Shown here: one piece after another, positions 1 through 8,890 of the stretch | Numbering within the stretch: the first letter of the stretch is position 1 | Layout of the letters: each line of letters opens with the position of its first letter | Origin: UBA4582 sp047630175 | GTDB lineage: Bacteria; Pseudomonadota; Gammaproteobacteria; Pseudomonadales; Azotimanducaceae | Direction: 5' to 3' | Assembly (NCBI GenBank): GCA_047630175.1 | Contig: JBLHVI010000002.1 | Location: 108,458-172,457, forward strand | DNA length: 64,000 nt | Notes under the pieces: model-generated | Databases searched by the model: none | What the model saw: only the letters and a program-made list of their open reading frames with translations | Told to the model about the DNA's origin: nothing | Position numbers and translations under genes: made by a program

Positions 1-108
1 CTGTGTAATAATGACCTGCTCAACCTCGGTAACGGTATAGAGTGAATTAGCGGCAATAACGAGTAAGATCAGTGCGATAACGGGTACTAACAGCTTGCGT
101 AAGCTCAT
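1..108 (-). CDS. hflC: HflC N-terminus (partial)
   Basis: Only the first 36 codons are inside the window. The reading begins MSLRKLLVPVIALILLVIAA and continues into TVTEVEQVIITQ, which is the single N-terminal membrane anchor followed by the start of the SPFH/band-7 domain of HflC. Its ATG overlaps the TGA stop of hflK in an ATGA junction, the arrangement expected for translationally coupled hflK-hflC. In the family, HflC pairs with HflK to form a large periplasm-facing cage around the FtsH protease and modulates its activity on membrane proteins. Identification rests on the anchor, the overlap and the neighbour. Confidence 0.9.
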   Translation of the reverse strand, partial: MSLRKLLVPVIALILLVIAANSLYTVTEVEQVIITQ

Positions 109-1160
109 GGTTTTGTCTCCACTAATTTATCGAGATTCAACAGGGGTAGAATGCCACTGGCCGCCTTATCGATGACAATTCTGGACTGACTCTTCGGCAG
201 AATTTCTTCCATGGTTTCGATATAGATACGCCTCCTCGTGACCTCTGGTGCCTGCGTGTACTGCGCTAGCAACGCATTGAAGCGGGATGCATCGCCTTCA
301 GCTTCATTGATACGTTTGATCCGGTAGCCGTCAGCTTCGCGGATTCGCTGGTCTTTTTCGCCTTCAGCCAGCGGAATAACCTTGTTATAATCCCGTCTCG
401 CTTGGTTGATGAGCTTCTCTTTTTCTTGCTGCGCCTGATTAACTTCATTGAAGCTTTCTTGAACAGGACGCGGCGGGTTAATATTTTTTAGTTGCACTTG
501 GTCGATACTGATGCCCATGGTGTACTTGGTCGCCAGCGCTTGCATTTTAGCAAGGGCGTCAATTTCAATATCTTGGCGGCCGATAGTAATGACCTCGTCT
601 ACCGTACGGTCGCCCACGACCTCGCGCATAACCGACTCTGATACGTACCTGAGTGTTTCCTTCGGTTCGCGCACCTCAAACAAGAAACGCACAGGATCAT
701 AAATGCGGTACTGAACAACCCACTCGACCAACGCTGCATTTAAGTCGCCAGTCACCATCTGTGTTTCAAGAACAGCATTGCGCGGCCGAATGGCCTGTTT
801 GGCGTCTTGGGCACCGGCAGTTGCAAAGCCGAACTCCTGCTTTAATTGTCGCTTAACCGGAACTAACGTTGCCGTATCAATACCCATGGGTAATTTGAAA
901 TGCAGGCCAGGAGGAACTTCTTTCAGGTACTTACCAAATCGTTGGACAATCGCTACTGAATCGCTCGGCACCGTGTAATAGGTGGTCCACAATCCAAACG
1001 CGGTAAGTACTACCAGCGCAATGCTAATAATAGAGCCCAAGCCACCGCCGTTAGAAAAAGGATTAATTTTGCTGAAAGCCCCCTCCAATAGCTTTTCAAG
1101 GTTAGGTGGTTGTCTCGATTCATCTTGTCTTTGCGGGGATCTGTTGTCGCCAGCAGCCAT
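105..1160 (-). CDS. hflK: FtsH protease modulator HflK
   Basis: The 351-residue protein has a glycine-rich cytoplasmic N-terminus, one membrane segment at about residues 45-62, and then an SPFH/band-7 domain starting with the typical VPSDSVAIVQRFGKY stretch. The C-terminal third is a charged, coiled-coil-prone region rich in Glu/Arg/Ala repeats. Length is slightly under the usual 380-420. A GAGGT ribosome site sits about 6 bases before the ATG. HflK and HflC form the membrane complex that surrounds FtsH. Upstream, where many proteobacteria have hfq-hflX, there is here only a 448-base spacer and an unrelated gene, so the usual hfq-hflX-hflKC order is broken. Confidence 0.95.
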   Translation of the reverse strand: MAAGDNRSPQRQDESRQPPNLEKLLEGAFSKINPFSNGGGLGSIISIALVVLTAFGLWTTYYTVPSDSVAIVQRFGKYLKEVPPGLHFKLPMGIDTATLVPVKRQLKQEFGFATAGAQDAKQAIRPRNAVLETQMVTGDLNAALVEWVVQYRIYDPVRFLFEVREPKETLRYVSESVMREVVGDRTVDEVITIGRQDIEIDALAKMQALATKYTMGISIDQVQLKNINPPRPVQESFNEVNQAQQEKEKLINQARRDYNKVIPLAEGEKDQRIREADGYRIKRINEAEGDASRFNALLAQYTQAPEVTRRRIYIETMEEILPKSQSRIVIDKAASGILPLLNLDKLVETKP

Positions 1161-1608
1161 TACATTACCTCTTCAAGCCGAAAGCATTTGCAGCCCTACT
1201 CACGGTGATTCATTTGGTCGCCCATGTTTGCAACCTAGTCTGGGCGTGTCTGTGCGCTGTCAAACAAAGCCCGGACAAAGACTACAGCCAGCGGTTGTGT
1301 GCTCTTGCGCACTGAAATAAATTGTAATGGCGGATAAGGTCATTCAAAAATTGCGCTTTGGTTTGCAATAGGCGCGGACAATGACTAACAACAATCTAAA
1401 GCGAGAGAGGCGCATGTACGGTGGGTATGCTGCGTTGTAATAAGTCAGCGTGCTATGACGGGTCACCGCCGGCGGCTCCGCTTGACCATACTCTGACGGT
1501 ACTTACAAGCAAACGTTGTCACTAAGCGGCAAGGTCACACAGCGCACTGACACCCGTGGATGTTTGAATCGCGGACTGATAGAAGATTAATCGCAACGAG
1601 GGAAGGAA
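1161..1608. other. Spacer between divergent hflK and ferritin-like gene
   Basis: No convincing reading frame is visible on either strand. It must hold the promoters of the two divergent genes, but I could not assign a clear -10/-35 pair or operator. Confidence 0.4.
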
Positions 1609-2076
1609 ATGTCAATCAAGAAAATCAGTGACGTCGTCCATTGGGCCCGAGCGTATCACCAGCTGCTGGCCGAATCTATGCGACAGAAAAAAGACCACAC
1701 GCTGTTGGGTAGAGGGCAACTTTTGCTCCATTATCTATCAGCGCATGAAATCCGCTTGTCGGAGACGCTTCACCGATTTGAACACGCCGCTGATGCAGAC
1801 AGCCTCAAAGCGCTGCATACGTGGTGTTATGACTATCTTCAACAGTACCCCGTTAAATCTACGCTACAGTGCGACAGGCCTTTTGCTGAGCTTTCTACGT
1901 TGGAAATAATGCAGCGGTTAGAACATGAGCATGGACAGATCATTACCCTTTACAAACACCTGCGGAGCCGCGTCGAAACCCCGGCAGCGCAAGACTACAT
2001 GGATCAACTGATTTCTTTAGAGGAACACGAAGGCATGCGGATGTTGCAAAGCGCCAATCGGTTAGATGACCTGTGA
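1609..2076 (+). CDS. Ferritin/hemerythrin-like helical conserved protein
   Basis: The 155-residue, almost wholly alpha-helical protein has repeated His/Glu pairs spaced along its helices: HYLSAHEIRL near residue 45, LEHEHGQ near 103 and LEEHEGMRML near 139. The last two look like the E-x-x-H metal or heme-contact pattern of ferritin-like and hemerythrin-like four-helix bundles. I recognise it as a conserved hypothetical of pseudomonads and marine gammaproteobacteria of about this length; no experimentally proven function comes to mind. The ATG is preceded by GAGGGAAGG, a good ribosome site. It is transcribed alone, divergent from hflK. A stress-related iron or oxygen-handling role would be a guess. 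Confidence 0.6.
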   Translation: MSIKKISDVVHWARAYHQLLAESMRQKKDHTLLGRGQLLLHYLSAHEIRLSETLHRFEHAADADSLKALHTWCYDYLQQYPVKSTLQCDRPFAELSTLEIMQRLEHEHGQIITLYKHLRSRVETPAAQDYMDQLISLEEHEGMRMLQSANRLDDL

Positions 2077-2301
2077 CTAAACACGGATTGATGATCACCA
2101 TGCTAATCAACAACGCAAAATCACCCCGCTACGGAGTGTCGTCCCCCACACGCTGTTTGGTTCCTCAGTGCACCGACAGACCGGCTGCAGCGCGCAATAC
2201 GCAACACAAAGGAAAACTAAGCACATGTTTTTGACCACGAATGATATACAACGTCTCATCATGCTTTTGTGGCTGACCGCAAAGACTTATGCAGGCTTTT
2301 C

Positions 2302-3009
2302 CTAGTGCACAGGAGAGAACAACGAAGAATAGTCGGCGGCTATAATCTCGTAGCAGGCGCAAGACGTCGCTTCAAGACCGGCTCGATTGACGATGCTTAT
2401 CTGACCGCGCTTGTAGCTTATGAAGGCAAGCGCCTGCAGATTGCCCGCCGCAATCGTGACCGCACTTCTCAGTACGCCGAGCATGTCTGCTAAAGATTGA
2501 TGCGTCATAACAAATTGGTCCAGAGGCACGAGGTCATGAGCTGCTAGCAAAGCACGGGCAAGGCGCTGTTCAATTCCATGAAAGTGTGTGCACGAAGCTA
2601 TATGCGATGACTGGACCATCGACACATACAGGTAACGTCCAAGCAGCTCGCGCAGTGCAGCGCTGTCGCCGAGCAATTGACGAAAAGATGCCGTATCCAT
2701 TCGTAACGCACTTCCCGGTCCCTGCACCACGCCTCTTATGGGCGACTGGCGTTGGCCGAGAATAAGGCTTGCACCCAGCATCCCTTCTTGGCCGACTAAG
2801 TTTAGCGCCAACGGCGGGTGACCAATAATTGAAGAAACCAGTGAAACAAAACCATCACACGGAAAATAGACAAACTCGATGGGTTCACCGAACTCGCACA
2901 GTACCGCATGGTAGTCGAGTTCAACTAGTTCACACTGGCGAGTGAAGCGGGATGCTTCCGCTCGCGGCAGCTGGAGTATTAGCTGATTTGTTGCTGTCGT
3001 CGCTGACAT
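2302..3009 (-). CDS. Crp/Fnr-family transcriptional regulator (copy 1)
   Basis: The 235-residue protein has an N-terminal cyclic-nucleotide-binding-type beta barrel (about residues 15-130; note the VGQEGMLGASL turn), a long dimerisation helix, and a C-terminal winged helix (about 165-215; SLADMLGVLRSAVTIAAGNL as recognition region). It lacks the N-terminal cysteine cluster of FNR and the canonical cAMP-contact motif of CRP, so the signal is unknown. It lies 88 bases downstream of a same-strand paralogue with the same architecture. The divergent helix-turn-helix sequence, where the second copy reads MLGVRREGVTQAA, argues for different targets. Confidence 0.85.
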   Translation of the reverse strand: MSATTATNQLILQLPRAEASRFTRQCELVELDYHAVLCEFGEPIEFVYFPCDGFVSLVSSIIGHPPLALNLVGQEGMLGASLILGQRQSPIRGVVQGPGSALRMDTASFRQLLGDSAALRELLGRYLYVSMVQSSHIASCTHFHGIEQRLARALLAAHDLVPLDQFVMTHQSLADMLGVLRSAVTIAAGNLQALAFISYKRGQISIVNRAGLEATSCACYEIIAADYSSLFSPVH

Positions 3010-3097
3010 ACATGCCCTGCCAAGGATCTTATGTGGTCGGCAGTATGCTGCAGCAGACTAACTTCATCTGTGCGCCGTCCAACACTGGCGATTGGAA

Positions 3098-3820
3098 TCA
3101 ATGTGTCCTCGGCGGCACATAATCAAGCAGCCGGTCGGTTTCGCTCTTGACCACTGCGTAACACTCGCAAGTCAGTTGCTCGAGTTTAGGGCGATCGAGC
3201 ACCGTAATTCGACCACGGTGATACTTTATCACCCGTGCTTTCTGCAGCTTACCCGCTGCCTGCGTCACCCCTTCCCGACGGACACCAAGCATATTCGCAA
3301 TCAGCTCTTGGGTCATGGTCAGCTGACGCTTAGGCAACCTATCCAGCGACAACAAAATCCATCGACACAGTTGCTGGTCGATAGTGTGATGCCGATTGCA
3401 AACCGCTGTTTGGGACATTTGGGTGATCAGCGCCTGCGTGTAGCGCAGCATGAGGTTTTGCAACTCTGAGTGATGGTTGAACTCTTTCATCAGCTTCGAT
3501 GCCGACCAACGGTATGCGATGCCTGCACTCTGGACGATCGCACGGCTGGGAGTGCTGTCGCCACCCATAAACAAAGAAATACCCACTAAGCCCTCATTAC
3601 CGACGACTGAAATTTCTGCAGAACTACCATTTTCCATCACATAAAGCAGCGACACGATGGAATCTGTTGGGAAGTAGGCGTGACGCATGGTGTCGCCCGG
3701 CTCGTACAACACGTCGCCTAGCGTCATCTGCATTTTCTCAAGCTCAGGTTCAATCCGTGCCTGTATATCAGGAGGTAAGGCAGCCAGTAGATGATTCTGC
3801 AAAAACGATGTTTCTGGCAC
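3098..3820 (-). CDS. Crp/Fnr-family transcriptional regulator (copy 2)
   Basis: The 240-residue protein is built like the preceding paralogue: N-terminal cyclic-nucleotide-type barrel (about residues 20-140, with SVVGNEGLVGISLFMGG), dimerisation helix, then a winged helix (about 175-225, ELIANMLGVRREGVTQAAGK). No iron-sulfur cysteine cluster is seen. Translation appears to begin at GTG (complement of 3818-3820). This subgroup of Crp/Fnr proteins (PTDSIVSLL motif near residue 50) is common in environmental proteobacteria, often without known ligand. The two copies are probably transcribed together and arose by duplication. Confidence 0.85.
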   Translation of the reverse strand: MPETSFLQNHLLAALPPDIQARIEPELEKMQMTLGDVLYEPGDTMRHAYFPTDSIVSLLYVMENGSSAEISVVGNEGLVGISLFMGGDSTPSRAIVQSAGIAYRWSASKLMKEFNHHSELQNLMLRYTQALITQMSQTAVCNRHHTIDQQLCRWILLSLDRLPKRQLTMTQELIANMLGVRREGVTQAAGKLQKARVIKYHRGRITVLDRPKLEQLTCECYAVVKSETDRLLDYVPPRTH

Positions 3821-3926
3821 TTTAATTGTTCTCTACGTCAAAAACATGGTGTCAGCGTGCACTGCTACTCACCCAATGTATACATCTATGTTCGATTACA
3901 CACATAACTAACTGAAAAACCGAATA

Positions 3927-4103
3927 CTAATAGCGCACACCGCGCAGCGACGCGTATGCATGGTCGTAACTGTGTCTGACAGCACGCAGACAGGCAGTGC
4001 GTTCACACGATATCCGCAGGCCCTTATTCGTGGGGTATCGATCATAGAGTGTCGACGCGTACTGAATTGCTATTCGATAAAAGCCGGTGCTAGATTTTGG
4101 CAT
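3927..4103 (-). CDS. Small basic protein, unknown
   Basis: A 58-residue, Arg/Tyr-rich reading frame starts MPKSSTGFYRIAIQY and ends LRGVRY. Support for it being real: a GGGAG ribosome site 8 bases before the ATG, and a regular amphipathic composition with evenly spaced Tyr and Arg. I do not recognise the family. The frame remains open upstream, but the ATG with the ribosome site is the most credible start. It lies in a spacer next to decayed genes, so chance cannot be excluded. Confidence 0.4.
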   Translation of the reverse strand: MPKSSTGFYRIAIQYASTLYDRYPTNKGLRISCERTACLRAVRHSYDHAYASLRGVRY

Positions 4104-4182
4104 TCGCTCGTCTCCCTGATGTCCCTCGATAAACAAACAAGGGGCTCGTAAGCCCTTTAGCGCAAGACGCTTCAATTCTAAG

Positions 4183-4755
4183 ATGACATCAAAAAATGAG
4201 GTTCTTGACAGCATATACAATCTGAACGGCGAACCCGGTAAGTGCGTCAGTGCCTATAAAGACTGGGCGGTAACTTACGACGCGGACACGCTAGAAGGTA
4301 TGAACTATGTCGGCCCTCGCGTTGCCGGCGCTGGACCCAGGCTGCGGCACGGGGGTCGGCGGCGTTGATCTCGCCAACCTCGGCGTCACGACGATCGATG
4401 GCCTCGACATCTCCGCTGCGATGCTTGCGCACGCCAACCAGAAGGGACGTGACCACAACCTGCCGATAGAAGCCATAACTCAGACACTCAGCTATCCAAC
4501 GGCAGCCTATGATGCTGTGATTTGCGTAGTCACTTTCACCCATACTCATGTTGGCCCGAGGTGCTTCAAACAACTGATACGAGCCATTAATCAGGCGGTC
4601 CACTCGTTGCCACGGTACATGAAGAGGTCTGTTCGGGCGGCTATGAAAAGCACCCCTACAAGCTTCAACCAGCAGACATCGCGTCACTCAACTCAATTTT
4701 CGAGGAGGATTCTCACATTAACCGCTGCAAGCAGGTGATGCTGGAAGTGGCCTAA
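4183..4755 (+). pseudogene. Class I SAM-dependent methyltransferase, frameshifted
   Basis: Three frames together spell one methyltransferase. Frame one (from 4183) gives the N-terminus with YKDWAVTYDADTLEGMNYVG. The second frame (from about 4325) carries motif I, LDPGCGTGVGGVDLANLG, then DGLDISAAMLAHANQKG and the motif-II region YDAVICVVTFTH. The third frame (from about 4590) gives GGPLVATVHEEVCSGGYEKH and runs to a TAA at 4753-4755. Breaks therefore lie near 4320 and near 4590. Length (about 190 codons) matches small Ubi/UPF0431-type methyltransferases. No compensating start sites are seen, so this is a dead gene. Confidence 0.85.
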
Positions 4756-4811
4756 CCTTCACTTCTCGATAACCAGGCTTGGCGTAGCAAAAAACCTGAA
4801 CGCCGTATTGA

Positions 4812-5440
4812 CTAGACGCTTGTTATTGGGGCCGACCTGTAAAACAGCTTTAGCGAGTCATAGACAGCGGAATAAACGTCTGCAACTTGTGTGGCGCTTT
4901 AAAAAACTCCTCGGTCACCACTGCAAAAGATTGCCAGTGCTTGTTGCGCCGTAAGGATCTACTTGTGTGCGATGATAATGCGCCAGCCGCTCGCTAAGAT
5001 GTTCATAAGCGCCAAAAAATCCCGGCGTCTATCCTGCTACACGCATAGCTTGATGCGGCAAAGTTAATTCGTTAGCAGGACCATTGAGCATATCGAGCTT
5101 GCGAGCCTACTCGTGCAGTACGACGTTTGATCCCTTATCTTGGGCAAAAACCACGGAAGGGATACCCCTCCAAGATAAAACTACAGGACCTGGAGACTAG
5201 AATTTTCCAGCTAGGTTTTGGCCTACCTCATGACCAACGCCGCTGCTGTCTCGTTTTGATCGACGTACGTTAAAGGCATCGGGGTAGACGATTACTTCGT
5301 GCCAGCCATCGAAATATCCTAAGCAAGCGTCGATAATGAGGATAAGTAGGCAAACTTGGGCGGCGACAAAGACTCGTATTCATTCCGCAAGACTAAAGTC
5401 GCCAGCACTGGCAGTGGTCTTATCACGTACAAGGGACTCG
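4812..5440 (-). pseudogene. mtfA: Ghost of MtfA-type zinc peptidase
   Basis: Reading the complement from about 5440 in one frame gives SAGDFSLAE-stop-IRVFVAAQ, then GYFDGWHEVIVYPDAFNVRR, then GKF-stop-SPGPVVLSWRGI, then NVVLHE-stop-ARKLDMLNG, then VAG-stop-TPGFFGAYEHLSERL and DPYGATSTGN. Two further frames continue with SFAVVTEEFFKAPHKLQT and VYSAVYDSLKLFYRSAP before a TAG at 4812-4814. The order and wording follow MtfA (peptidase family M90) from its middle to its end. The zinc motif HExxHxxD is ruined (HE-stop-ARKLD). At least four nonsense codons and two frameshifts are visible. The family regulates Mlc/ptsG in E. coli. Confidence 0.8.
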
Positions 5441-5535
5441 TTAACGTGCGCGGTTTTCGCGCTTCAATATGATCAAGCAATTGCAGCACAGGCGCACCGC
5501 AGACGCGTAAACAGATACCTCACCCCCTAAAGATT

Positions 5536-5817
5536 TCAGCGGGCAAGGTATTCATGCAGCTTTTGCGCCACTTTATCATCACGAAGACACACCAAAGCCC
5601 CGATAAAATCAACAGGTGCACCTTGCAATTTCATTGTTTCTACCAGGCTACCAAGGGCACTTTTACGCTGAAAATTGTTGAGCTGCAGCAATGTCATCAA
5701 GATTTCGCGAACGCTCGGATCATCTTCAGCAACGCGTACCAATTGAACAAACGACTCGTCAGCCGCATGCGGTATCGTCACTAATTTAGTTAACAGCTTC
5801 GTCAATAAGTTGCGCAT
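5536..5817 (-). CDS. Small helical protein, unknown
   Basis: The 93-residue reading frame begins MRNLLTKLLTKLVTIPHAAD and is predicted helical throughout, with a leucine-rich, slightly acidic middle (EDDPSVREILMTLLQLNN) and a C-terminus DDKVAQKLHEYLAR. There is no signal peptide and no clear membrane segment. I do not recognise the family. The even codon use and low density of rare residues suggest a genuine gene, in contrast to the decayed DNA just downstream. A GGGTGA stretch about 9 bases before the ATG may serve as ribosome site. Confidence 0.5.
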   Translation of the reverse strand: MRNLLTKLLTKLVTIPHAADESFVQLVRVAEDDPSVREILMTLLQLNNFQRKSALGSLVETMKLQGAPVDFIGALVCLRDDKVAQKLHEYLAR

Positions 5818-6224
5818 CTATGTTCACCCGTGAAAATTTGCTAATGCCAACCGCTATCGAAAAATAAAATACCCTATTCATGATATTACAATTTAAATCA
5901 CCCCCTGTATTTTTGTTTGTATCAAATCTTTGGGGTGCGCCAGCATCTACGTTTGCGCAGGGGAACCACCTACTCCTTTACCGTTACGAGCTGATAAATT
6001 GTCTCCAATTTACGGGCTGGCAACGCGCAATCGCGTTAGCATTTTTGATGACTGTGACGAACATTCTTGATTGCTGGATTCTCGTGCGCAAATGTGCTTT
6101 ATTCTTCAGTAATTTTTGCATTTATGTGTAGCGTATTTATCAAGACGACAACTAACTTATCAAGACGACAACTAGCTTATCAAGACGACAACTAGACCAC
6201 AGCCAATGACAGGGACACCGGCCG
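5818..6224. other. Spacer before dehalogenase-like gene
   Basis: A-T-rich spacer. An 83-codon open frame on the plus strand (5880-6131) has no ribosome site and an implausible composition, so I do not call it. The last 90 bases contain three 20-bp direct repeats (listed separately) just ahead of the gene at 6225. Confidence 0.4.
6137..6196 (+). repeat. Three tandem 20-bp direct repeats
   Basis: The unit TTATCAAGACGACAACTARM occurs three times head to tail with only the last two bases varying (AC, GC, GA). The array ends 28 bases before the ATG at 6225, so it covers the 5' leader or promoter of the dehalogenase-like gene. It may be a set of regulator binding sites or simple slippage duplication. 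Confidence 0.85.
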
Positions 6225-7196
6225 ATGACTGAATTTCTTCGAACACCCGACGCCAACTTCGAGCAACTCGCTGATTTTCCTTTCGCGCCCCACTACCATG
6301 TTTGGCAAGACCTGCGGATGCATTATTTAGATGAAGGGCCCAAGGACGGGCCCGTGATGTTGTTGATGCACGGGATGCCCACCTGGAGCTACCTTTATCG
6401 TGACATGATTCCGCTTTTGGTGGGCGCTGGATATCGTTGTATTGCGCCAGATCATCTCGGCTTCGGTCGGTCTGACAAACCTACAGATATTCACTGGTAC
6501 ACCATCGCCCGACATACTGAGGTGTTAACAAGCCTCGTTACCGCTTTGGACCTTAAAGACATCACGCTGGTGTGCCAAGACTGGGGTGGACCTATCGGTC
6601 TGGCTCAGGCGGCTACCATGCCTGCGCGCTTCTCCCGGCTGGTGATTATGAATACCTGGCTGCATCATCCTGGCTATGCCTACAGTGAAGGCGCCAAAAA
6701 CTGGATCAAGAACTGGCATGAAGGCGGTATTTTTCGTCGACAGAAGCCCAATATTGCCCTGCTGATGATACTCAGTGCAGGACTCGCTACGCGCGAAGCT
6801 ATTTTCCCAGCCATTCTTAATAGCACCGATTTAGCACTTGAAGGTAGCGCACTCGACATGTACAACGGCTTTTTTGCGCCGCTCAAGGGCCTACCCGATG
6901 AAGCCTACAATGGCTACCGCATGTTTCCCCTGTCGATTCCCGTAGACAACGGCGATAACGGCAATGGCGCGGCCCAATCCCATCACTACCAGCAACTGTT
7001 GACCTGGACTAAGCCCGTGAATTTTATTTGGGGATGCAGCGACGATGTTTTCACAGAGGCTTGGGGACGGGAGTGGGCGTCCCAGATGGGTGGCACCTCT
7101 AACGCCACCTTCGATGCGATAGACGATGCAGGCCACTTCCTGCAAAACACGCATGGTGAGCAGGTAGCTCAGTTAATTCTCGATCGACGACGCTAA
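6225..7196 (+). CDS. Haloalkane dehalogenase-family alpha/beta hydrolase
   Basis: The 323-residue protein aligns by eye with subfamily-I haloalkane dehalogenases: HGMPTWSYLYRDMIPLL (residues 50-65), PDHLGFGRSDKP (75-86), the nucleophile elbow CQDWGG with Asp119 as nucleophile and Trp120 as halide-contact residue, a helical cap (about 145-225), an acid candidate at Asp273/274 (WGCSDDVF) and His304 in DAGHF. Cofactor-free cleavage of carbon-halogen bonds is the family reaction. One oddity: the residue after HG is Met51, where known dehalogenases have Glu (subfamily I) or Asn (subfamily II), so dehalogenase activity is not assured. Its stop overlaps the convergent transporter gene by 4 bases. 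Confidence 0.8.
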   Translation: MTEFLRTPDANFEQLADFPFAPHYHVWQDLRMHYLDEGPKDGPVMLLMHGMPTWSYLYRDMIPLLVGAGYRCIAPDHLGFGRSDKPTDIHWYTIARHTEVLTSLVTALDLKDITLVCQDWGGPIGLAQAATMPARFSRLVIMNTWLHHPGYAYSEGAKNWIKNWHEGGIFRRQKPNIALLMILSAGLATREAIFPAILNSTDLALEGSALDMYNGFFAPLKGLPDEAYNGYRMFPLSIPVDNGDNGNGAAQSHHYQQLLTWTKPVNFIWGCSDDVFTEAWGREWASQMGGTSNATFDAIDDAGHFLQNTHGEQVAQLILDRRR

Positions 7197-8143
7197 ATGA
7201 GAAGTATACCCACGGCGCCCCCAACGATCAGCACCATACCGAGCAACTCCATTTTCGAAGGTCGCTCATTGAATAGGTAAACGGCGATGAGCAAACTTAT
7301 CAAAAACTCAATCTGGCCGAGAGTCTTTACATAAGCTGCTAACTCAAGCGTCATAGCAGTGAACCAACCAATAGAGCCAGCAACCGCTGTCGCACCGACA
7401 AAGACACAAGGGCGCCATTTAGCCGCGATGACATTGAACTCCTGCGGCTGTCGCACCCCTACCCAGGTCACCGTGATCGCGGTTTGCAGCATCACCATGT
7501 ATACCAATGTAATGGCCGCGCTGAACATGGCATCATCGATGGACAATGACAAACTCGCCCTGCGCAAAAGCAGGGATGTCAGTGCAAAGCACAAGCCAGC
7601 ACCTAGACCATAAACGGCCGCACGATTCCATAGGCTGCTGATCAGGCCGGTTTTCGCCATACTAATCATTACTAACCCGACAACGCATACGAGGATCGAG
7701 AACCAACCGAACAACGAGACTTGCTCAGCGAACAAGCCGACGCCTATTAGGGCCGTCAGGACAATCTCAGTCCGCACAAACGTACTGCCGACCGCAAATT
7801 CGCGCAGCGTAAATAGTTGAATAAGCAGTACTGTCGCAACAATTTGTAGAATACCGGCTAATAGTCCACAGATCAGAAAATCAAAATTGACAGGGGGTGT
7901 TTGCCAGTTCCGCTGGCTCAGAAGCCAGAAAAAATAAAGTAGCGCGAACGGCAATCCGAAAAGGTACCGCACCAACGTTGCAGACACTGCCGAAATATCA
8001 GCCACCAAGACTTTCTGACCGGCTGTCCGAATCGACTGCATCACCGCTGCAAGTAAGGTCCAAAGAACCCAAGGCTCAATTAGGAAGTCCAAATGAATGC
8101 CTACCAATAATTGCAACCTCGATATCCTAACTGTTGCTAGCAA
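7193..8143 (-). CDS. EamA/DMT-family transporter
   Basis: A roughly 300-residue protein with about ten hydrophobic segments arranged as two repeats of five, the layout of the drug/metabolite transporter superfamily (EamA domains). The second repeat ends IEFLISLLIAVYLFNERPS, the usual helix 9-10 signature with the conserved Glu-Arg-Pro. Substrate cannot be told. The only in-frame starts upstream of helix 1 are TTG codons (8143 or about 8092); the first helix seems to begin near EPWVLWTLL, so the shorter start is plausible. Convergent with the dehalogenase-like gene, stops overlapping by 4 bases. Confidence 0.8.
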   Translation of the reverse strand: MLATVRISRLQLLVGIHLDFLIEPWVLWTLLAAVMQSIRTAGQKVLVADISAVSATLVRYLFGLPFALLYFFWLLSQRNWQTPPVNFDFLICGLLAGILQIVATVLLIQLFTLREFAVGSTFVRTEIVLTALIGVGLFAEQVSLFGWFSILVCVVGLVMISMAKTGLISSLWNRAAVYGLGAGLCFALTSLLLRRASLSLSIDDAMFSAAITLVYMVMLQTAITVTWVGVRQPQEFNVIAAKWRPCVFVGATAVAGSIGWFTAMTLELAAYVKTLGQIEFLISLLIAVYLFNERPSKMELLGMVLIVGGAVGILLI

Positions 8144-8411
8144 CTAACGGCCAATGACATTTAAGCATTCTGACCATGTCGAAAAAGCATACGTCGACGC
8201 TCAATGCGGTATAGATTGCGGCATCTAGTAACGCCGTAGGGGTCGATAAGAAGATTGGTAGTTCAGCCTCAAACTGGAACGCTGATTGGTGACGATAGAT
8301 GGATCCCCTAATATCCTGCTAAACTCCCTCTGAGATTGGCAATTGTCGATTAACTATGGGCTTAGCCGATGCTTTACTCATAAATCCGCAACGGATAAGA
8401 CGTGGGTTTTT

Positions 8412-8786
8412 ATGCTTACCAAGGACTTTGAAATCGTTCATATCAATGGAGTCACTGCCACATGCTTCCTGCATCCGCCTGACCGCAAGGTCTTTGGGGC
8501 CGCGGCAGCTGAGGTTCGCGCGCACTTCCCACGCAAGATAAAACTCTGGGATTGCAGCTGCGGAATATCCCTGACGCCGGCTGAATTACGCATAATGGCG
8601 GAAGATTCGAAAACCGTAGATGCCGAAACTCTCAGGGTGGCATTTGTTGCACCATCAGATGCCGTTTATGGTCTAGCTCGCTTGTTTGCTATACATCGCG
8701 CTCAAGCGCATTTACAGCTGCAGGTGTTTCGGGACCGAGACAACGCTTTTGAGTGGCTGGAATCAATGGCTAAAATCGATGGATAA
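8412..8786 (+). CDS. STAS/SpoIIAA-like conserved protein
   Basis: A 124-residue soluble protein. The C-terminal half reads TLRVAFVAPSDAVYGLARLF and then VFRDRDNAFEWLESM, a pattern I know from small conserved proteins with a STAS/SpoIIAA-like alpha/beta fold, in which a regulatory role is often suggested. A longer frame begins at TTG 8343 but the ATG at 8412 matches the usual domain start. It is a lone gene. Specific function unknown. Confidence 0.55.
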   Translation: MLTKDFEIVHINGVTATCFLHPPDRKVFGAAAAEVRAHFPRKIKLWDCSCGISLTPAELRIMAEDSKTVDAETLRVAFVAPSDAVYGLARLFAIHRAQAHLQLQVFRDRDNAFEWLESMAKIDG

Positions 8787-8890
8787 CGCCAATATATCCG
8801 GCGGCGACTCTGCTCCAGCCGCTTCGGTTTCAGTCGCGAACAATAAGCGCTAAACGCTCGGCCTTGAATTAATGCCTGTAATTGAGCCTA

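Noticed and set aside
5880..6131. 83-codon plus-strand frame
   Set aside because: No ribosome site, odd composition, no recognised family.
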